Shown: piece after piece, positions 18,772 through 27,219 of the stretch | Layout: the number at the start of each line of letters is the position of its first letter | Position numbering within the stretch: the first letter of the stretch is position 1 | Assembly (NCBI GenBank): GCA_020160955.1 | Contig: JAIUOX010000027.1 | Span: 1 to 49,157 of the forward strand | Source: Pseudomonadota bacterium | GTDB lineage: Bacteria; Pseudomonadota; Alphaproteobacteria; Reyranellales; Reyranellaceae | Reading direction: 5' to 3' | DNA length: 49,157 nt | Made by a program: the position numbers and the translations under genes | The notes under the pieces: generated by a model | The model's input: the letters and a program-made list of their open reading frames with translations, nothing else | What the model was told of the DNA's origin: nothing | Databases searched by the model: none

Positions 18772-18875
18772 GGCCTGGTATTCTTGGAGCGCTTAGGCGC
18801 GCTGTCGTTGACGACGGCGAGGAGGCTGTCCGTGTTCATGGCCTGCGCGTCGGTTGTTGCTTGGGGACCGGTCAT
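18768..18875 (-). CDS. Possible 35-residue small ORF coupled to the NERD gene
   Basis: ATG at 18875 opens a 35-codon frame whose TGA overlaps the GTG of the NERD gene as GTGA. The product is polar and Thr/Ser/Asn-rich with a basic end (PKRSKNTRP), with no recognisable domain. The ribosome site is weak (GAGC). It may be a leader peptide or chance; the 4-base overlap is the only real support. Confidence 0.25.
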   Translation of the reverse strand: MTGPQATTDAQAMNTDSLLAVVNDSAPKRSKNTRP

Positions 18876-18947
18876 GCAGCTCGGTCGGCTAGACATCATG
18901 GCAGAAAGCGATGCGGTCCGCGTCCTGGAGGGAGCGGAGTGGTCCCG

Positions 18948-19340
18948 CTACGTCGCCGCCTTGATGTCGGTGCGCGGGAAATCGTCCCCCTTGAAGAGCA
19001 GCGGCTGCGCCACGGACTTCGCCAGGGCGTAGGCGCAGCAATCGCCGAAGTTCAGACCTGCCGCATGCCGCCCCTTGCCATAGCGGCGGTAGGCGTCGCG
19101 GGCGGCCTGGACATGGGACGGCTCGAAGGCCACGACCCTCAGGTCGAGGCTCGCCACCAGCCGGTCGAGCTCGCGCGTGCCGGCCTCCCCGTGGCGCGCT
19201 TCCACGACCATCGACGCTTCGAGGAAGTTGGGAGCGCCGATGACGGGGGCGTCGGACGAGACGATGAGCCTGGCGAAACCGGGTCCTTCCGGCTCGCCCA
19301 GGTAGATCGCCAGCAGCGCCGAGCTGTCGACCACGATCAA
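18948..19340 (-). CDS. vapC: VapC-type PIN-domain toxin ribonuclease
   Basis: The 130-residue PIN domain carries the acidic residues expected for metal-dependent RNA cleavage: Asp5 in VVDSSALLA, Glu in NFLEASMV, and Asp in NFGDCCAYALAK, followed by LLFKGDDFPRTD. VapC toxins cut tRNA or rRNA and are held inactive by VapB. Its ATG overlaps the vapB stop as ATGA, so translation is coupled. Confidence 0.93.
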   Translation of the reverse strand: MIVVDSSALLAIYLGEPEGPGFARLIVSSDAPVIGAPNFLEASMVVEARHGEAGTRELDRLVASLDLRVVAFEPSHVQAARDAYRRYGKGRHAAGLNFGDCCAYALAKSVAQPLLFKGDDFPRTDIKAAT

Positions 19341-19600
19341 TCGAACAGTCCCTTGTCGTTGTAGCCCAGGATCTCGTCGGGCGTCGCGGTGGACCGCACA
19401 GGGAGCGCCTTGATGCGGCGCACGCTCTCCTCGATCTTGCGCAGGCGGCGCTCGCGGTCGCGCGCGCCGTCCAGCTCCTTCAGCTTGCCATCCGCCAAGG
19501 CAATCACCGTCGCCGTCATGCTCTTGCCGAGCAGGCGAGACACGCGGCGCAGTTTCCGTTCCGCTTCGGGGCTCTTGATGCTGACGCCCATGGCATCCAT
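19337..19600 (-). CDS. vapB: VapB-type antitoxin
   Basis: The 87-residue protein has an N-terminal DNA-binding type segment (GVSIKSPEAERKLRRVSRLLGKSMTATV, shown here only by its family style) and a C-terminal toxin-wrapping tail ending DEILGYNDKGLFD. It should neutralise VapC and repress the operon. The start may be ATG 19600 or the ATG three codons later (19591). A TTTCTAGA/TCTAGAAA operator lies directly upstream. Confidence 0.88.
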   Translation of the reverse strand: MDAMGVSIKSPEAERKLRRVSRLLGKSMTATVIALADGKLKELDGARDRERRLRKIEESVRRIKALPVRSTATPDEILGYNDKGLFD

Positions 19601-19604
19601 CCGG

Positions 19605-19634
19605 TTTCTAGAATGTGACAGGATAATCTAGAAA
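19605..19634 (-). promoter_or_regulatory. Inverted-repeat operator of vapBC
   Basis: TTTCTAGA (19605-19612) and TCTAGAAA (19627-19634) are perfect reverse complements with centres 22 bases apart, about two helical turns. They sit five bases upstream of the first vapB start and overlap the probable -10 box. This is the expected layout for VapBC autoregulation. Confidence 0.65.
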
Positions 19635-19648
19635 GACGGGTTGGACAA
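19620..19648 (-). promoter_or_regulatory. Candidate sigma70-type promoter of vapBC
   Basis: Reading the minus strand, TTGTCC (19643-19648) and TATCCT (19620-19625) are 17 bases apart, each matching four of six consensus positions. The -10 box falls between the operator half-sites, so a bound repressor would block it. Confidence 0.4.
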
Positions 19649-19748
19649 CGCGGCCCGGACGGTTGCCCATGACCCCTCCAGCCACCGCACCGGGGCTGGG
19701 CGAATCCGCCGCTTTCGCGGGACCGCCGGCGGGCCTAAAAGACCGGCC

Positions 19749-21362
19749 ATGTCCGCCTCCACCGCCTACGTCCCGTCGCCCACGCCCGACCTCGCGAAGA
19801 TCGAACGGGCGCTGATTTCCGTGTCCGACAAGGAGGGGCTGGTCGCCCTCGGCCAGGCGCTGGCGAAGCACGGGGTCGAGATCCTGTCGACCGGCGGCTC
19901 GGCCAAGGCGCTGCGCGACGCCGGGCTCAAGGTGATCGAGGTCAGCGACCATACCGGCTTCCCCGAGATCATGGACGGCCGCGTGAAGACGCTGCAGCCG
20001 TCGATCCACGGCGGCATCCTCGCCCGCCGCACCGACGCCGGCCACAAGAAGGCGATGGCCGACCATCGCATCGCCGGCATCGACCTCGTGGTGGTGAACC
20101 TCTACCCGTTCGAGGCGACGGTGGCGCGCGGCGCCGACTTCCCGACCTGCGTCGAGAACATCGACATCGGCGGCCCGGCACTGATCCGCGCCTCGGCCAA
20201 GAACCACGACTTCGTGACGGTGGTGGTCGACCCGGCCGACTACGCCGCGGTGCTCGACGAACTCGCCGCCAACAAGGGCGCGACCACGCTGGCGCTGCGC
20301 CGGCGGCTGGCCGCCAAGGCCTATGCCCGCACCGCGTCGTACGACGCGGCGATCGCGTCGTGGTTCGCCGCGCAGCAGGGCGAGGCCTTCCCGGAGCGAC
20401 TGACCGTGACGGCCAGGCGCGTGCAGACGCTGCGCTACGGCGAGAACCCGCACCAGCAGGCCGCCTTCTATGCCGACGGCAGCGGCCGCCCGGGCGTCGC
20501 CACCGCGCGCATCGTCCAGGGCAAGGAGCTGTCCTACAACAACATCGGCGACACCGAGGCGGCCTACGAGTGCGTCGCCGAGTTCACCGATCCCGCCGTG
20601 GTCGTCATCAAGCACGCCAATCCCTGTGGCGTCGCCGTCTCGTCCGACCAGTTCAGCGCGTACAAGAAAGCGTACGACTGCGATCCGGTGTCGATCTTCG
20701 GCGGCATCGTCGCGGTCAACACGACGCTGGAGGCGCGCACCGCCGAGGAGCTGGGCAAGCTGTTCCTCGAGGTCGTGATCGCGCCCGACGCGACACCCGA
20801 GGCGCTGGAGATCCTGGCGAAGAAGAAGAACGTGCGCGTGCTGCTGGCCGGCACCCTGCCCGACCCGCGCTCGCCCGGCATGACGCTGCGCAGCGTCGCC
20901 GGCGGCTACCTGGTGCAGGGCCGCGACGCCGGCCACGTCGCGCGCGGCGACCTGAAGGTCGTGACCAAGCGCTCGCCGACGCCGCGCGAGCTCGACGATC
21001 TCCTGTTCGCCTTCACGGTGTGCAAGCACGTGAAGTCGAACGCCATCGTCTATGCCAAGGACGGCGCCACGGTCGGCATCGGCGCCGGTCAGATGAACCG
21101 CCGCGACTCCTCGCGCATCGCCGCGATCCGCGCCGCCGAGGCCGGCGAGACCGCCAAGCTGCCGCAGAGCCCGGCGGTCGGCAGCGTCGTCGCCTCCGAT
21201 GCCTTCTTCCCCTTCGCCGACGGTCTCCTGGCCGCGGCGGAAGCCGGTGCGACGGCGATCATCCAGCCCGGCGGCTCGATGCGCGACAAGGAAGTCATCG
21301 AGGCCGCCGATGCAAAGGGCCTGGCGATGGTGTTCACCGGGATGCGCCATTTCAGACATTGA
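19749..21362 (+). CDS. purH: Bifunctional AICAR formyltransferase / IMP cyclohydrolase
   Basis: PurH performs the last two steps of purine nucleotide synthesis. The 537-residue protein has the N-terminal IMP cyclohydrolase (MGS-like) domain with [20 protein letters not shown] and DGRVKTLQP, then the formyltransferase domain with [13 protein letters not shown] and the catalytic KHANPCG. It ends in the usual [10 protein letters not shown] place the start at ATG 19749, which fits the family start; upstream frame to 19641 is not conserved-looking. The gene has no ribosome site stronger than its surroundings. Confidence 0.97.
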   Translation: MSASTAYVPSPTPDLAKIERALISVSDKEGLVALGQALAKHGVEILSTGGSAKALRDAGLKVIEVSDHTGFPEIMDGRVKTLQPSIHGGILARRTDAGHKKAMADHRIAGIDLVVVNLYPFEATVARGADFPTCVENIDIGGPALIRASAKNHDFVTVVVDPADYAAVLDELAANKGATTLALRRRLAAKAYARTASYDAAIASWFAAQQGEAFPERLTVTARRVQTLRYGENPHQQAAFYADGSGRPGVATARIVQGKELSYNNIGDTEAAYECVAEFTDPAVVVIKHANPCGVAVSSDQFSAYKKAYDCDPVSIFGGIVAVNTTLEARTAEELGKLFLEVVIAPDATPEALEILAKKKNVRVLLAGTLPDPRSPGMTLRSVAGGYLVQGRDAGHVARGDLKVVTKRSPTPRELDDLLFAFTVCKHVKSNAIVYAKDGATVGIGAGQMNRRDSSRIAAIRAAEAGETAKLPQSPAVGSVVASDAFFPFADGLLAAAEAGATAIIQPGGSMRDKEVIEAADAKGLAMVFTGMRHFRH

Positions 21363-21368
21363 TGGGGC

Positions 21369-21443
21369 CTGAAAGGTCCCTCGCTGCGCTCGGGATGACA
21401 AAGAGACTGTCATCCCGAGGGCGAAGCCCGAGGGACCCTTCAG
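21369..21443. repeat. Dispersed inverted repeat, copy 4 (hybrid arms)
   Basis: Arm 1 (21369-21400) has the standard core and arm 2 (21408-21443) the GGGCGAAGCCC variant, separated by 7 bases, like copy 3. It lies just after the purH stop and four bases before the first CTGACAG operator of the yafY-type gene. It therefore separates purH transcription from the regulator's promoter. Confidence 0.8.
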
Positions 21444-21446
21444 TTA

Positions 21447-21463
21447 CTGACAGATTCTGACAG
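21447..21463 (+). promoter_or_regulatory. Tandem CTGACAG operator upstream of the WYL regulator
   Basis: CTGACAG-ATT-CTGACAG places two direct repeats 10 bases apart, one helical turn. Downstream, GCTA occurs at 21472-21475, at exactly the same distance as in the second operator at 22166. Likely the binding site for the regulator's own repression; CTGACA may double as the -35 element. Confidence 0.6.
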
Positions 21464-21486
21464 CAGGCAATGCTAGCGTTGCCGTC

Positions 21487-22179
21487 ATGTCGCGTGCCCA
21501 ACGCCTGCTCGACCTGATCCAGGTGCTTCGGCGGCATCGTCACCCGGTGAGCGGGGCGGTGCTGGCCGAGGCGACCGGCGTGTCGCTGCGCACGCTGTAC
21601 CGCGACATCGAACTCCTGAAGGCCGAGGGCGCGCAGATCGATGGCGAGGCCGGGATCGGCTACGTGCTGCGGCCGGGCTTCCTGCTGCCGCCGCTGATGT
21701 TCAGCGAGGAGGAGATCGAGGCGCTGGTGCTGGGCTCGCGCTGGGTCCACCAGCGCGCGGACCGGGCGCTGGCCGACGCCGCCGCCAACGTGCTGGCCAA
21801 GATCGGCGCGGTGCTGCCCAAGGACCTGCGCGAGACGCTGGACGACTCGGGCCTGCTGATCGCGCCGGGCGAGCCGGTGGCGGCGGGCGACGCCGAGATG
21901 CCGCGCATCCGGCAGGCGATCCGCGGCGAGCGCAAGCTGCTGCTGTCCTATCGCGACAAGGACGGTGCGCCCACCAAGCGCACGGTGTGGCCGTTCGCCG
22001 TCGGCTTCTTCGAGAAAGTGCGCGTCGTCGCGGCCTGGTGCGAGCTGCGCGAGGATTACCGGCACTTCCGGACCGACCGCATCGTGTCGCTGACCGTCAG
22101 CGAACGGCGCTACCCGCGGCGGCGACAGGCGATGCTGAAGGAATGGCGCGAGCGTGGGCCAACTGCTGACAGGATCTGA
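21487..22179 (+). CDS. YafY-family transcriptional regulator (HTH-11 and WYL domains)
   Basis: The 230-residue protein has an N-terminal helix-turn-helix (SRAQRLLDLIQVLRRH, then VSLRTLYRDIELL) and a C-terminal WYL-like domain with WPFAVGFFEKVRVVAAWCEL and HFRTDRI. WYL domains sense nucleic acids or ligands, and YafY-like proteins usually act as repressors of an adjacent gene. Matching operators lie before this gene and before the EVE-domain gene downstream, so both are probably its targets. The ATG at 21487 has no strong ribosome site. Confidence 0.92.
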   Translation: MSRAQRLLDLIQVLRRHRHPVSGAVLAEATGVSLRTLYRDIELLKAEGAQIDGEAGIGYVLRPGFLLPPLMFSEEEIEALVLGSRWVHQRADRALADAAANVLAKIGAVLPKDLRETLDDSGLLIAPGEPVAAGDAEMPRIRQAIRGERKLLLSYRDKDGAPTKRTVWPFAVGFFEKVRVVAAWCELREDYRHFRTDRIVSLTVSERRYPRRRQAMLKEWRERGPTADRI

Positions 22180-22182
22180 CAG
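22166..22182 (+). promoter_or_regulatory. Tandem CTGACAG operator upstream of the EVE-domain gene
   Basis: CTGACAG-GAT-CTGACAG repeats the arrangement at 21447 with the same 10-base period, and GCTA follows at the same distance (22191-22194). The site overlaps the final codons and TGA stop (22177-22179) of the regulator gene. Confidence 0.6.
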
Positions 22183-22224
22183 CTGCCACGGCTAAGGTCC
22201 CCGGCCCAACGCGAGGAGGACCGC

Positions 22225-22680
22225 ATGATCAGGAACTGGCTGGCCGTCGCTTCGGCCGAGCATGTCGAGATCGGGCGCGCCGGCGGCTTCATGCAGGTGT
22301 GCCACGGCCAGGCGACGCCGCTGCGCCGCGTCAAGCCGGGCGACCGCGTCGTCTACTACTCGCCCAACCGCATCTACACGCCGAGCCACGCGCAGCGCGG
22401 CAAGGACCGGCTGCAGGCCTTCACCGCGCTGGGCACGGTGCGCGAGGGTCGAATCTACCAGGCCGACATGGGCTTCGGCTTCCGGCCGTTCCGGCGCGAC
22501 GTCGACTGGCACGACGCGGCGGTCGCGCCGCTGGCCGCGCTGCAGCCGCGGCTGGCGCTGACGCGCGAGAAGAACTGGGGCTACCGGCTGCGCCGCGGGC
22601 TGGTCGAGATCGCGGCAGAGGACATGGCGACGATCGCCGAGGCCATGTTCGCGGCATCGCCGGCACGGCTCGCGGCGTAA
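22225..22680 (+). CDS. EVE domain-containing protein
   Basis: The 151-residue single-domain protein belongs to the EVE/PUA-like superfamily: [14 protein letters not shown] at the start, [11 protein letters not shown] in the middle, and [13 protein letters not shown] later. EVE proteins are thought to bind modified bases in DNA or RNA. The ATG at 22225 follows GAGGAGGA. It lies 45 bases after the YafY-type regulator and shares its operator motif, so it is probably repressed by it. Confidence 0.87.
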   Translation: MIRNWLAVASAEHVEIGRAGGFMQVCHGQATPLRRVKPGDRVVYYSPNRIYTPSHAQRGKDRLQAFTALGTVREGRIYQADMGFGFRPFRRDVDWHDAAVAPLAALQPRLALTREKNWGYRLRRGLVEIAAEDMATIAEAMFAASPARLAA

Positions 22681-22747
22681 CCGAGTCACCTCCATGGCAG
22701 ACCGGTATCGGACGCATATCGCATCTGCGAATGCGAGGTAATTGACA

Positions 22748-23965
22748 GTGAGCACCCTCACAACCACATGTGGCCGGGCCGACATCCGTCTCGCCGGGGA
22801 GTCCTGCTTGCCCATTCTTCGCCTGCTGGCCGTCGTCGGCCTTGTCCTGTTTTCCACGCTCGCGACCGTTGCGCCCGCCGTCGCGCAGGGCGGGCCGCCG
22901 GCGATGCCGGTCACGGTGTCGCCGCCGCTCGCCAAGCGCGTGACCCAGTGGGACGAGTTCTCCGGCCGCTTCGAGGCGGTCGCGCAGGTCGAGGTGCGCG
23001 CCCGCGTCTCGGGCTTCATCGACAAGATCCATTTCCGCGATGGCCAGCTGGTGAATGTCGGCGACCTTCTGTTCACCATCGACAAGCGGCCGTTCGAGAT
23101 CGCGGTCGAGAGCGCGCAGGCCGAGCTGGCGCGCAACAAGGCCCAGGTCGACCTCGCCGAGCTGCAGGTCGAGCGCGGCGCGGCGCTGATCAAGTCGCGG
23201 ACCATCACCGACGCCGAGTACGACCAGCGCAAGGCCAACCTCGCGGTGGCGCGCGCCCAGTACAAGTCGGCCGAGTCGGCGCTGCGCCAGGCCGAGCTCA
23301 ACCTCGACTGGAGCGACGTGCGCGCGCCGCTGGCCGGCCGCATCTCGGACCGCAAGGTCGATGCCGGCAACCTGATCCAGGGCGGCCAGCAGGGCGCCAC
23401 GCTGCTGGCGACCATCGTCACGCTGGACCCGATCCGCTTCGTGTTCGACATCTCCGAGGCCGACTACCTGCGCTACACGAGGCTGTTCCTGTCGGGCGCG
23501 CTGGCGTCGTCGCGCGACGCCATCCCGGTGCGCATCCGGCTGGCCGACGAGACCGACTGGACGCGCAAGGGCACGGTCGACTTCGTCGACAACACGCTGA
23601 GCGCGCGCTCGGGCACGATGCGGACCCGCGCCGTGGTCGACAACAAGAACCAGCTGCTGACTCCCAACGTGTTCGGCCGCGTCCAGCTGTTCGGCGGCGA
23701 GTACGACGCGCTGCTGGTGCCCGACACCGCGATCGTCTCCGACCAGGCGCGCAAGATCGTGTTCGTGGTCGGCCCCGACAACGTCGTGCAGGCCCGGGTC
23801 GTGACGGTCGGCCCGATCATCGACGGGCTGCGGGTGATCCGCGACGGCCTCGCGCCGACCGACAACGTCGTGCTGGACGGGCTGGCCAACCCGATGGTCC
23901 GGCCGGGCGCCAAGGTCGTGCCGCAGAAGGGCGAGATCAAGGCTCCCGCCGGCCCCTCCCGCTAA
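22748..23965 (+). CDS. RND efflux periplasmic adaptor (membrane fusion protein)
   Basis: This adaptor joins an RND pump to an outer membrane channel. It has a hydrophobic signal (LRLLAVVGLVLFSTLATVAPAVAQ), a lipoyl/barrel-sandwich part (VRARVSGFIDKIHFRDGQLV, then SDVRAPLAGRISDRKVDAG), a helical hairpin between them, and beta-barrel and membrane-proximal domains. The signal sequence ends in AVAQG without a lipobox cysteine. The start is uncertain: GTG 22748 with GAGG nine bases upstream, or TTG 22808 with GGGGAG six bases upstream and a shorter, more typical signal peptide. The transporter gene follows after 21 bases. Confidence 0.92.
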   Translation: MSTLTTTCGRADIRLAGESCLPILRLLAVVGLVLFSTLATVAPAVAQGGPPAMPVTVSPPLAKRVTQWDEFSGRFEAVAQVEVRARVSGFIDKIHFRDGQLVNVGDLLFTIDKRPFEIAVESAQAELARNKAQVDLAELQVERGAALIKSRTITDAEYDQRKANLAVARAQYKSAESALRQAELNLDWSDVRAPLAGRISDRKVDAGNLIQGGQQGATLLATIVTLDPIRFVFDISEADYLRYTRLFLSGALASSRDAIPVRIRLADETDWTRKGTVDFVDNTLSARSGTMRTRAVVDNKNQLLTPNVFGRVQLFGGEYDALLVPDTAIVSDQARKIVFVVGPDNVVQARVVTVGPIIDGLRVIRDGLAPTDNVVLDGLANPMVRPGAKVVPQKGEIKAPAGPSR

Positions 23966-23986
23966 CCCGTCCCCCGGGGTCCGAGC

Positions 23987-26900
23987 ATGCGTTTTTCCCA
24001 CTTCTTCATCGACCGGCCGATCTTCGCGTCGGTGCTGTCGATCATCATCCTGATCGTCGGCGGCATCGCCCAGCGCACGCTGCCGATCGCCGAGTACCCC
24101 GACATCGCGCCGCCGACGGTCAACGTCACGGCGATCTACCCGGGTGCCTCGGCGCAGGTCGTCGCCGAGACCGTCGCGACGCCGCTCGAGCTCGAGATCA
24201 ATGGCGTCGACGACATGCTGTACATCAACTCGCAGTCGACCGGCGACGGCAGGCTGTCGATCAACGTGGTGTTCAAGCCCGGCACCGACATCGACCAGGC
24301 CCAGGTCAACGTCCAGAACCGCGTCGCCGTCGCCCAGCCCCGCCTGCCCGAGGACGTGCAGCGGCTGGGCATCGTGGTGCGCAAGGCCTCGCCCGACCTG
24401 ATGATGGTCGTGCACATGACGTCGCCCGACGACAGCCGCGACCAGCAGTACATCTCGAACTACGCGACGCTGTTCGTGAAGGACGTGCTGGGCCGCATCG
24501 ACGGCGTCGGCAACGTGATCGTGTTCGGCGCCCGCGACTACGCCATGCGCATCTGGCTCGACCCGGCACGGGTCGCCTCGCGCAACCTGACGGCCGGCGA
24601 GGTCATGCTGGCGCTGCGCGCGGCCAACCTGCAGGTCGCGGCGGGCTCGATCAACCAGGCGCCGGCAACCTCGCCGGGCGGCTTCACCCTGTCGGTCCAG
24701 ACGCTGGGCCGCCTGACCACGCCCGAGCAGTTCGGCGCCATCGTGCTGCGCGCCGAGCCGGACGGCTCGGTGACCCGCCTGCGCGACGTCGCGCGCATCG
24801 AGCTGGGCGCGCAGGACTACACGGTCAATTCCTACCTCGACAACAAGAACGCCGTGGCGCTGGGCGTCTTCCAGCGGCCCGGCTCGAACGCGCTGGCCAC
24901 CTCGGACGCCATCAAGGCGACGATGGACGGGCTGAAGAAGGACTTCCCGCCCGGCCTCGACTACTCGGTGGTCTACAACCCGACCGAGTTCATCCAGGCC
25001 TCGGTCGACGCGGTGATCGAGACCCTGTTCGAGGCGCTGATCCTCGTGGTCATCGTGGTCATCCTGTTCCTGCAGACCTGGCGGGCGGCGATCATCCCGC
25101 TGCTCGCCATCCCGGTGTCGCTGATCGGCTCGTTCGCGGTGATGGCGGCGATCGGCATCTCGTTCAACACGCTGTCGCTGTTCGGCCTGGTGCTGGCGAT
25201 CGGCATCGTGGTCGACGACGCCATCGTCGTGGTCGAGAACGTCGAGCGCTACCTCGCGCAGGGCATGTCGCCCAAGGAGGCGGCGCACAAGACGATGGAC
25301 GAGGTCGGCGGCGCGCTGATCGCCATCTCGCTGGTACTGATCGCGGTGTTCCTGCCGACCGCCTTCATCACCGGCCTGCAGGGCACCTTCTACAAGCAGT
25401 TCGCCATCACCATCGCCGCCTCGACGGCGATCTCGGCCTTCGTCTCGCTGACCCTGTCGCCCGCCCTGTCGGCGCTGCTGCTGAAGAGCCACGCGCTGTC
25501 GGAGGTCCCGCACGCGCGGCCGACCCTGGCCGACCGGCTGATGGCGCCGGTGAACTGGTTCTTCGGCTGGTTCAACCGCGGCTTCGAGGCGCTGTCGAAC
25601 TTCTACGGCCGCGCCACCGCGCGCCTGATCCGGCTGTCCTTCGTGATCCTCGCGATCTATGCCGGCCTGCTGGTGCTGACCGGCAACCGGCTGATGTCGA
25701 CGCCGACCGGGCTGGTGCCGCAGCTCGACCGTTCGTACCTGATCGCCGCCATGCAGCTGCCGGCCGGCGCCACGCTCGACCGCGCCGACGCGCTGGTCCG
25801 CCGCGCTTCGGAGATGATCATGGCGACCGAGGGCGTGGCCCACGCCGTCGGCATCGTCGGCTTCGACGGCGCGACCTTCACCAACGCCCCCAACACCGGC
25901 GTCATCTTCGTCACGCTGAAGCCGTTCGAGGAGCGCCGCCACCTGCCGATGGCCAAGATCCTGGGCGACCTGCGCGGCAAGATGTTCTCGCTGCGCGAGG
26001 CCTTCGTGTTCGTGCTCGAGCCGCCCTCGGTGCCCGGCATCGGCACCGGCGGCGGCCTCAAGGGCTACGTGCAGGACCGCGCGGCGCGCGGCCTGCCGGC
26101 GCTCGAGGGCGCGACCTGGGCGCTGGCCGGCGCGGCGGCGCAGACGCCGGGCCTGACGCAGGCCTTCACCCTGTTCTCGACGCGCACGCCGCAGGTCTGG
26201 GCCGAGATCGACCGCACCAAGGCCGAACAGCTCGGCGTGCCGATCGCCCGCGTGTTCGAGACTCTGTCGGTCTACATGGGCTCGGCCTACGTCAACGACT
26301 TCAACCTGCTGGGCCGCACCTACCGCGTCACCGTCCAGGCCGACAACCCGTATCGCCTCTCGGTGCGCGACGTCGAGAACCTCAAGACCCGCAGCACGTC
26401 GGGCGAGATGGTGCCGATCGGCTCGGTGTCGACCTTCGCCGACACCACCGGCGCCTACCGCGTGGCGCGCTACAACCTCTACCCCGCGGCCGAGGTGCAG
26501 GTCGCGCTGAAGCCGGGCTTTTCGTCGGGCCAGGGCATCGCCGCCATGGAAGCGCTGGCGCAGAAGGCGCTGCCGTCGGGCTTCGCGCTGGAATGGACCG
26601 AGATCGCGCTGCAGGAGAAGCTGGCGGGCAACACCGCGATCCTCGCCTTCACGCTGGCGGTGGTGTTCGTGTTCCTGCTGCTGGCCGCGCTCTACGAGAG
26701 CTGGCTGTTGCCGCTGGCGGTCATCCTGATCGTGCCGATGTGCGTGCTGGCGGCGATGATCGGCGTCAACCTGCGCGGGCTCGACCGCAACATCCTCGTC
26801 GATGTCGGCCTGATCGTGCTGGTCGGCCTCGCCGCCAAGAACGCCATCCTGATCGTCGAGTTCGCCAAGCAGGCGCACGAGGCCGGCATGAGCCGCATGG

Positions 26901-27163
26901 ACGCGGCGGTTAGCGCCGCCCGGACCCGCCTGCGGCCGATCCTGATGACCTCGCTGGCCTTCATCCTGGGCGTGGTGCCGCTGGTCGTGAGCTTCGGCGC
27001 CGGCGCCGAGATGCGCCAGTCGCTGGGCACCGCGGTGTTCGCCGGCATGCTGGGCGTCACCTTCTTCGGCCTGGTCTTCACGCCGGTCTTCTACACGGTG
27101 TGCACCGGGCTGACCGAGTGGCGCTGGCGGCGCAAGAAGCCGGGCGTGACGGCGGACGCGTAA
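23987..27163 (+). CDS. RND multidrug efflux transporter, HAE1 family (AcrB/MexB-like)
   Basis: The 1058-residue inner membrane proton-driven pump begins with FFIDRPIFASVLSIIILIVGG and has 12 membrane segments in two halves with large periplasmic loops. The proton-relay aspartates are in GIVVDDAIVVVENVER and the matching lysine in LVGLAAKNAILIVEF. It belongs to an adaptor-pump operon; no outer membrane channel gene (TolC/OprM type) is adjacent, so it must be supplied from elsewhere. The divergent regulators TetR/LysR usual for such pumps are also absent here. Confidence 0.96.
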   Translation: MRFSHFFIDRPIFASVLSIIILIVGGIAQRTLPIAEYPDIAPPTVNVTAIYPGASAQVVAETVATPLELEINGVDDMLYINSQSTGDGRLSINVVFKPGTDIDQAQVNVQNRVAVAQPRLPEDVQRLGIVVRKASPDLMMVVHMTSPDDSRDQQYISNYATLFVKDVLGRIDGVGNVIVFGARDYAMRIWLDPARVASRNLTAGEVMLALRAANLQVAAGSINQAPATSPGGFTLSVQTLGRLTTPEQFGAIVLRAEPDGSVTRLRDVARIELGAQDYTVNSYLDNKNAVALGVFQRPGSNALATSDAIKATMDGLKKDFPPGLDYSVVYNPTEFIQASVDAVIETLFEALILVVIVVILFLQTWRAAIIPLLAIPVSLIGSFAVMAAIGISFNTLSLFGLVLAIGIVVDDAIVVVENVERYLAQGMSPKEAAHKTMDEVGGALIAISLVLIAVFLPTAFITGLQGTFYKQFAITIAASTAISAFVSLTLSPALSALLLKSHALSEVPHARPTLADRLMAPVNWFFGWFNRGFEALSNFYGRATARLIRLSFVILAIYAGLLVLTGNRLMSTPTGLVPQLDRSYLIAAMQLPAGATLDRADALVRRASEMIMATEGVAHAVGIVGFDGATFTNAPNTGVIFVTLKPFEERRHLPMAKILGDLRGKMFSLREAFVFVLEPPSVPGIGTGGGLKGYVQDRAARGLPALEGATWALAGAAAQTPGLTQAFTLFSTRTPQVWAEIDRTKAEQLGVPIARVFETLSVYMGSAYVNDFNLLGRTYRVTVQADNPYRLSVRDVENLKTRSTSGEMVPIGSVSTFADTTGAYRVARYNLYPAAEVQVALKPGFSSGQGIAAMEALAQKALPSGFALEWTEIALQEKLAGNTAILAFTLAVVFVFLLLAALYESWLLPLAVILIVPMCVLAAMIGVNLRGLDRNILVDVGLIVLVGLAAKNAILIVEFAKQAHEAGMSRMDAAVSAARTRLRPILMTSLAFILGVVPLVVSFGAGAEMRQSLGTAVFAGMLGVTFFGLVFTPVFYTVCTGLTEWRWRRKKPGVTADA

Positions 27164-27174
27164 GGCATCCGCCG
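27150..27174 (+). terminator. Possible weak terminator hairpin at the pump gene end
   Basis: CGGCGGA (27150-27156) pairs with TCCGCCG (27168-27174) around a loop with the stop codon TAA (27161-27163). No T-run follows, so it may only protect the 3' end. Confidence 0.3.
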
Positions 27175-27190
27175 CCGCCGCGACCGCGTA

Positions 27191-27213
27191 TCCCGGGAGC
27201 AAACTTCCCGGGA
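27191..27213 (+). promoter_or_regulatory. Hairpin covering the ribosome binding site of the 27220 gene
   Basis: TCCCGGGA occurs twice (27191-27198 and 27206-27213), and because it is self-complementary the two copies pair as a perfect 8-bp stem with a 7-base loop. The second copy holds GGGAG, the ribosome binding site, five bases before the ATG at 27220. The same design precedes the paralogous gene at 14544. Confidence 0.5.
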
Positions 27214-27219
27214 GCAGTC

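Noticed and set aside
22421..27202. A 1593-codon minus-strand open frame opposite the RND pump genes, and a 1381-codon plus-strand frame in the same area
   Set aside because: Long stop-free antisense and shifted frames are common in GC-rich coding DNA. The translations are His/Arg/Asp-rich with no domains, while the real frames are clear RND proteins.
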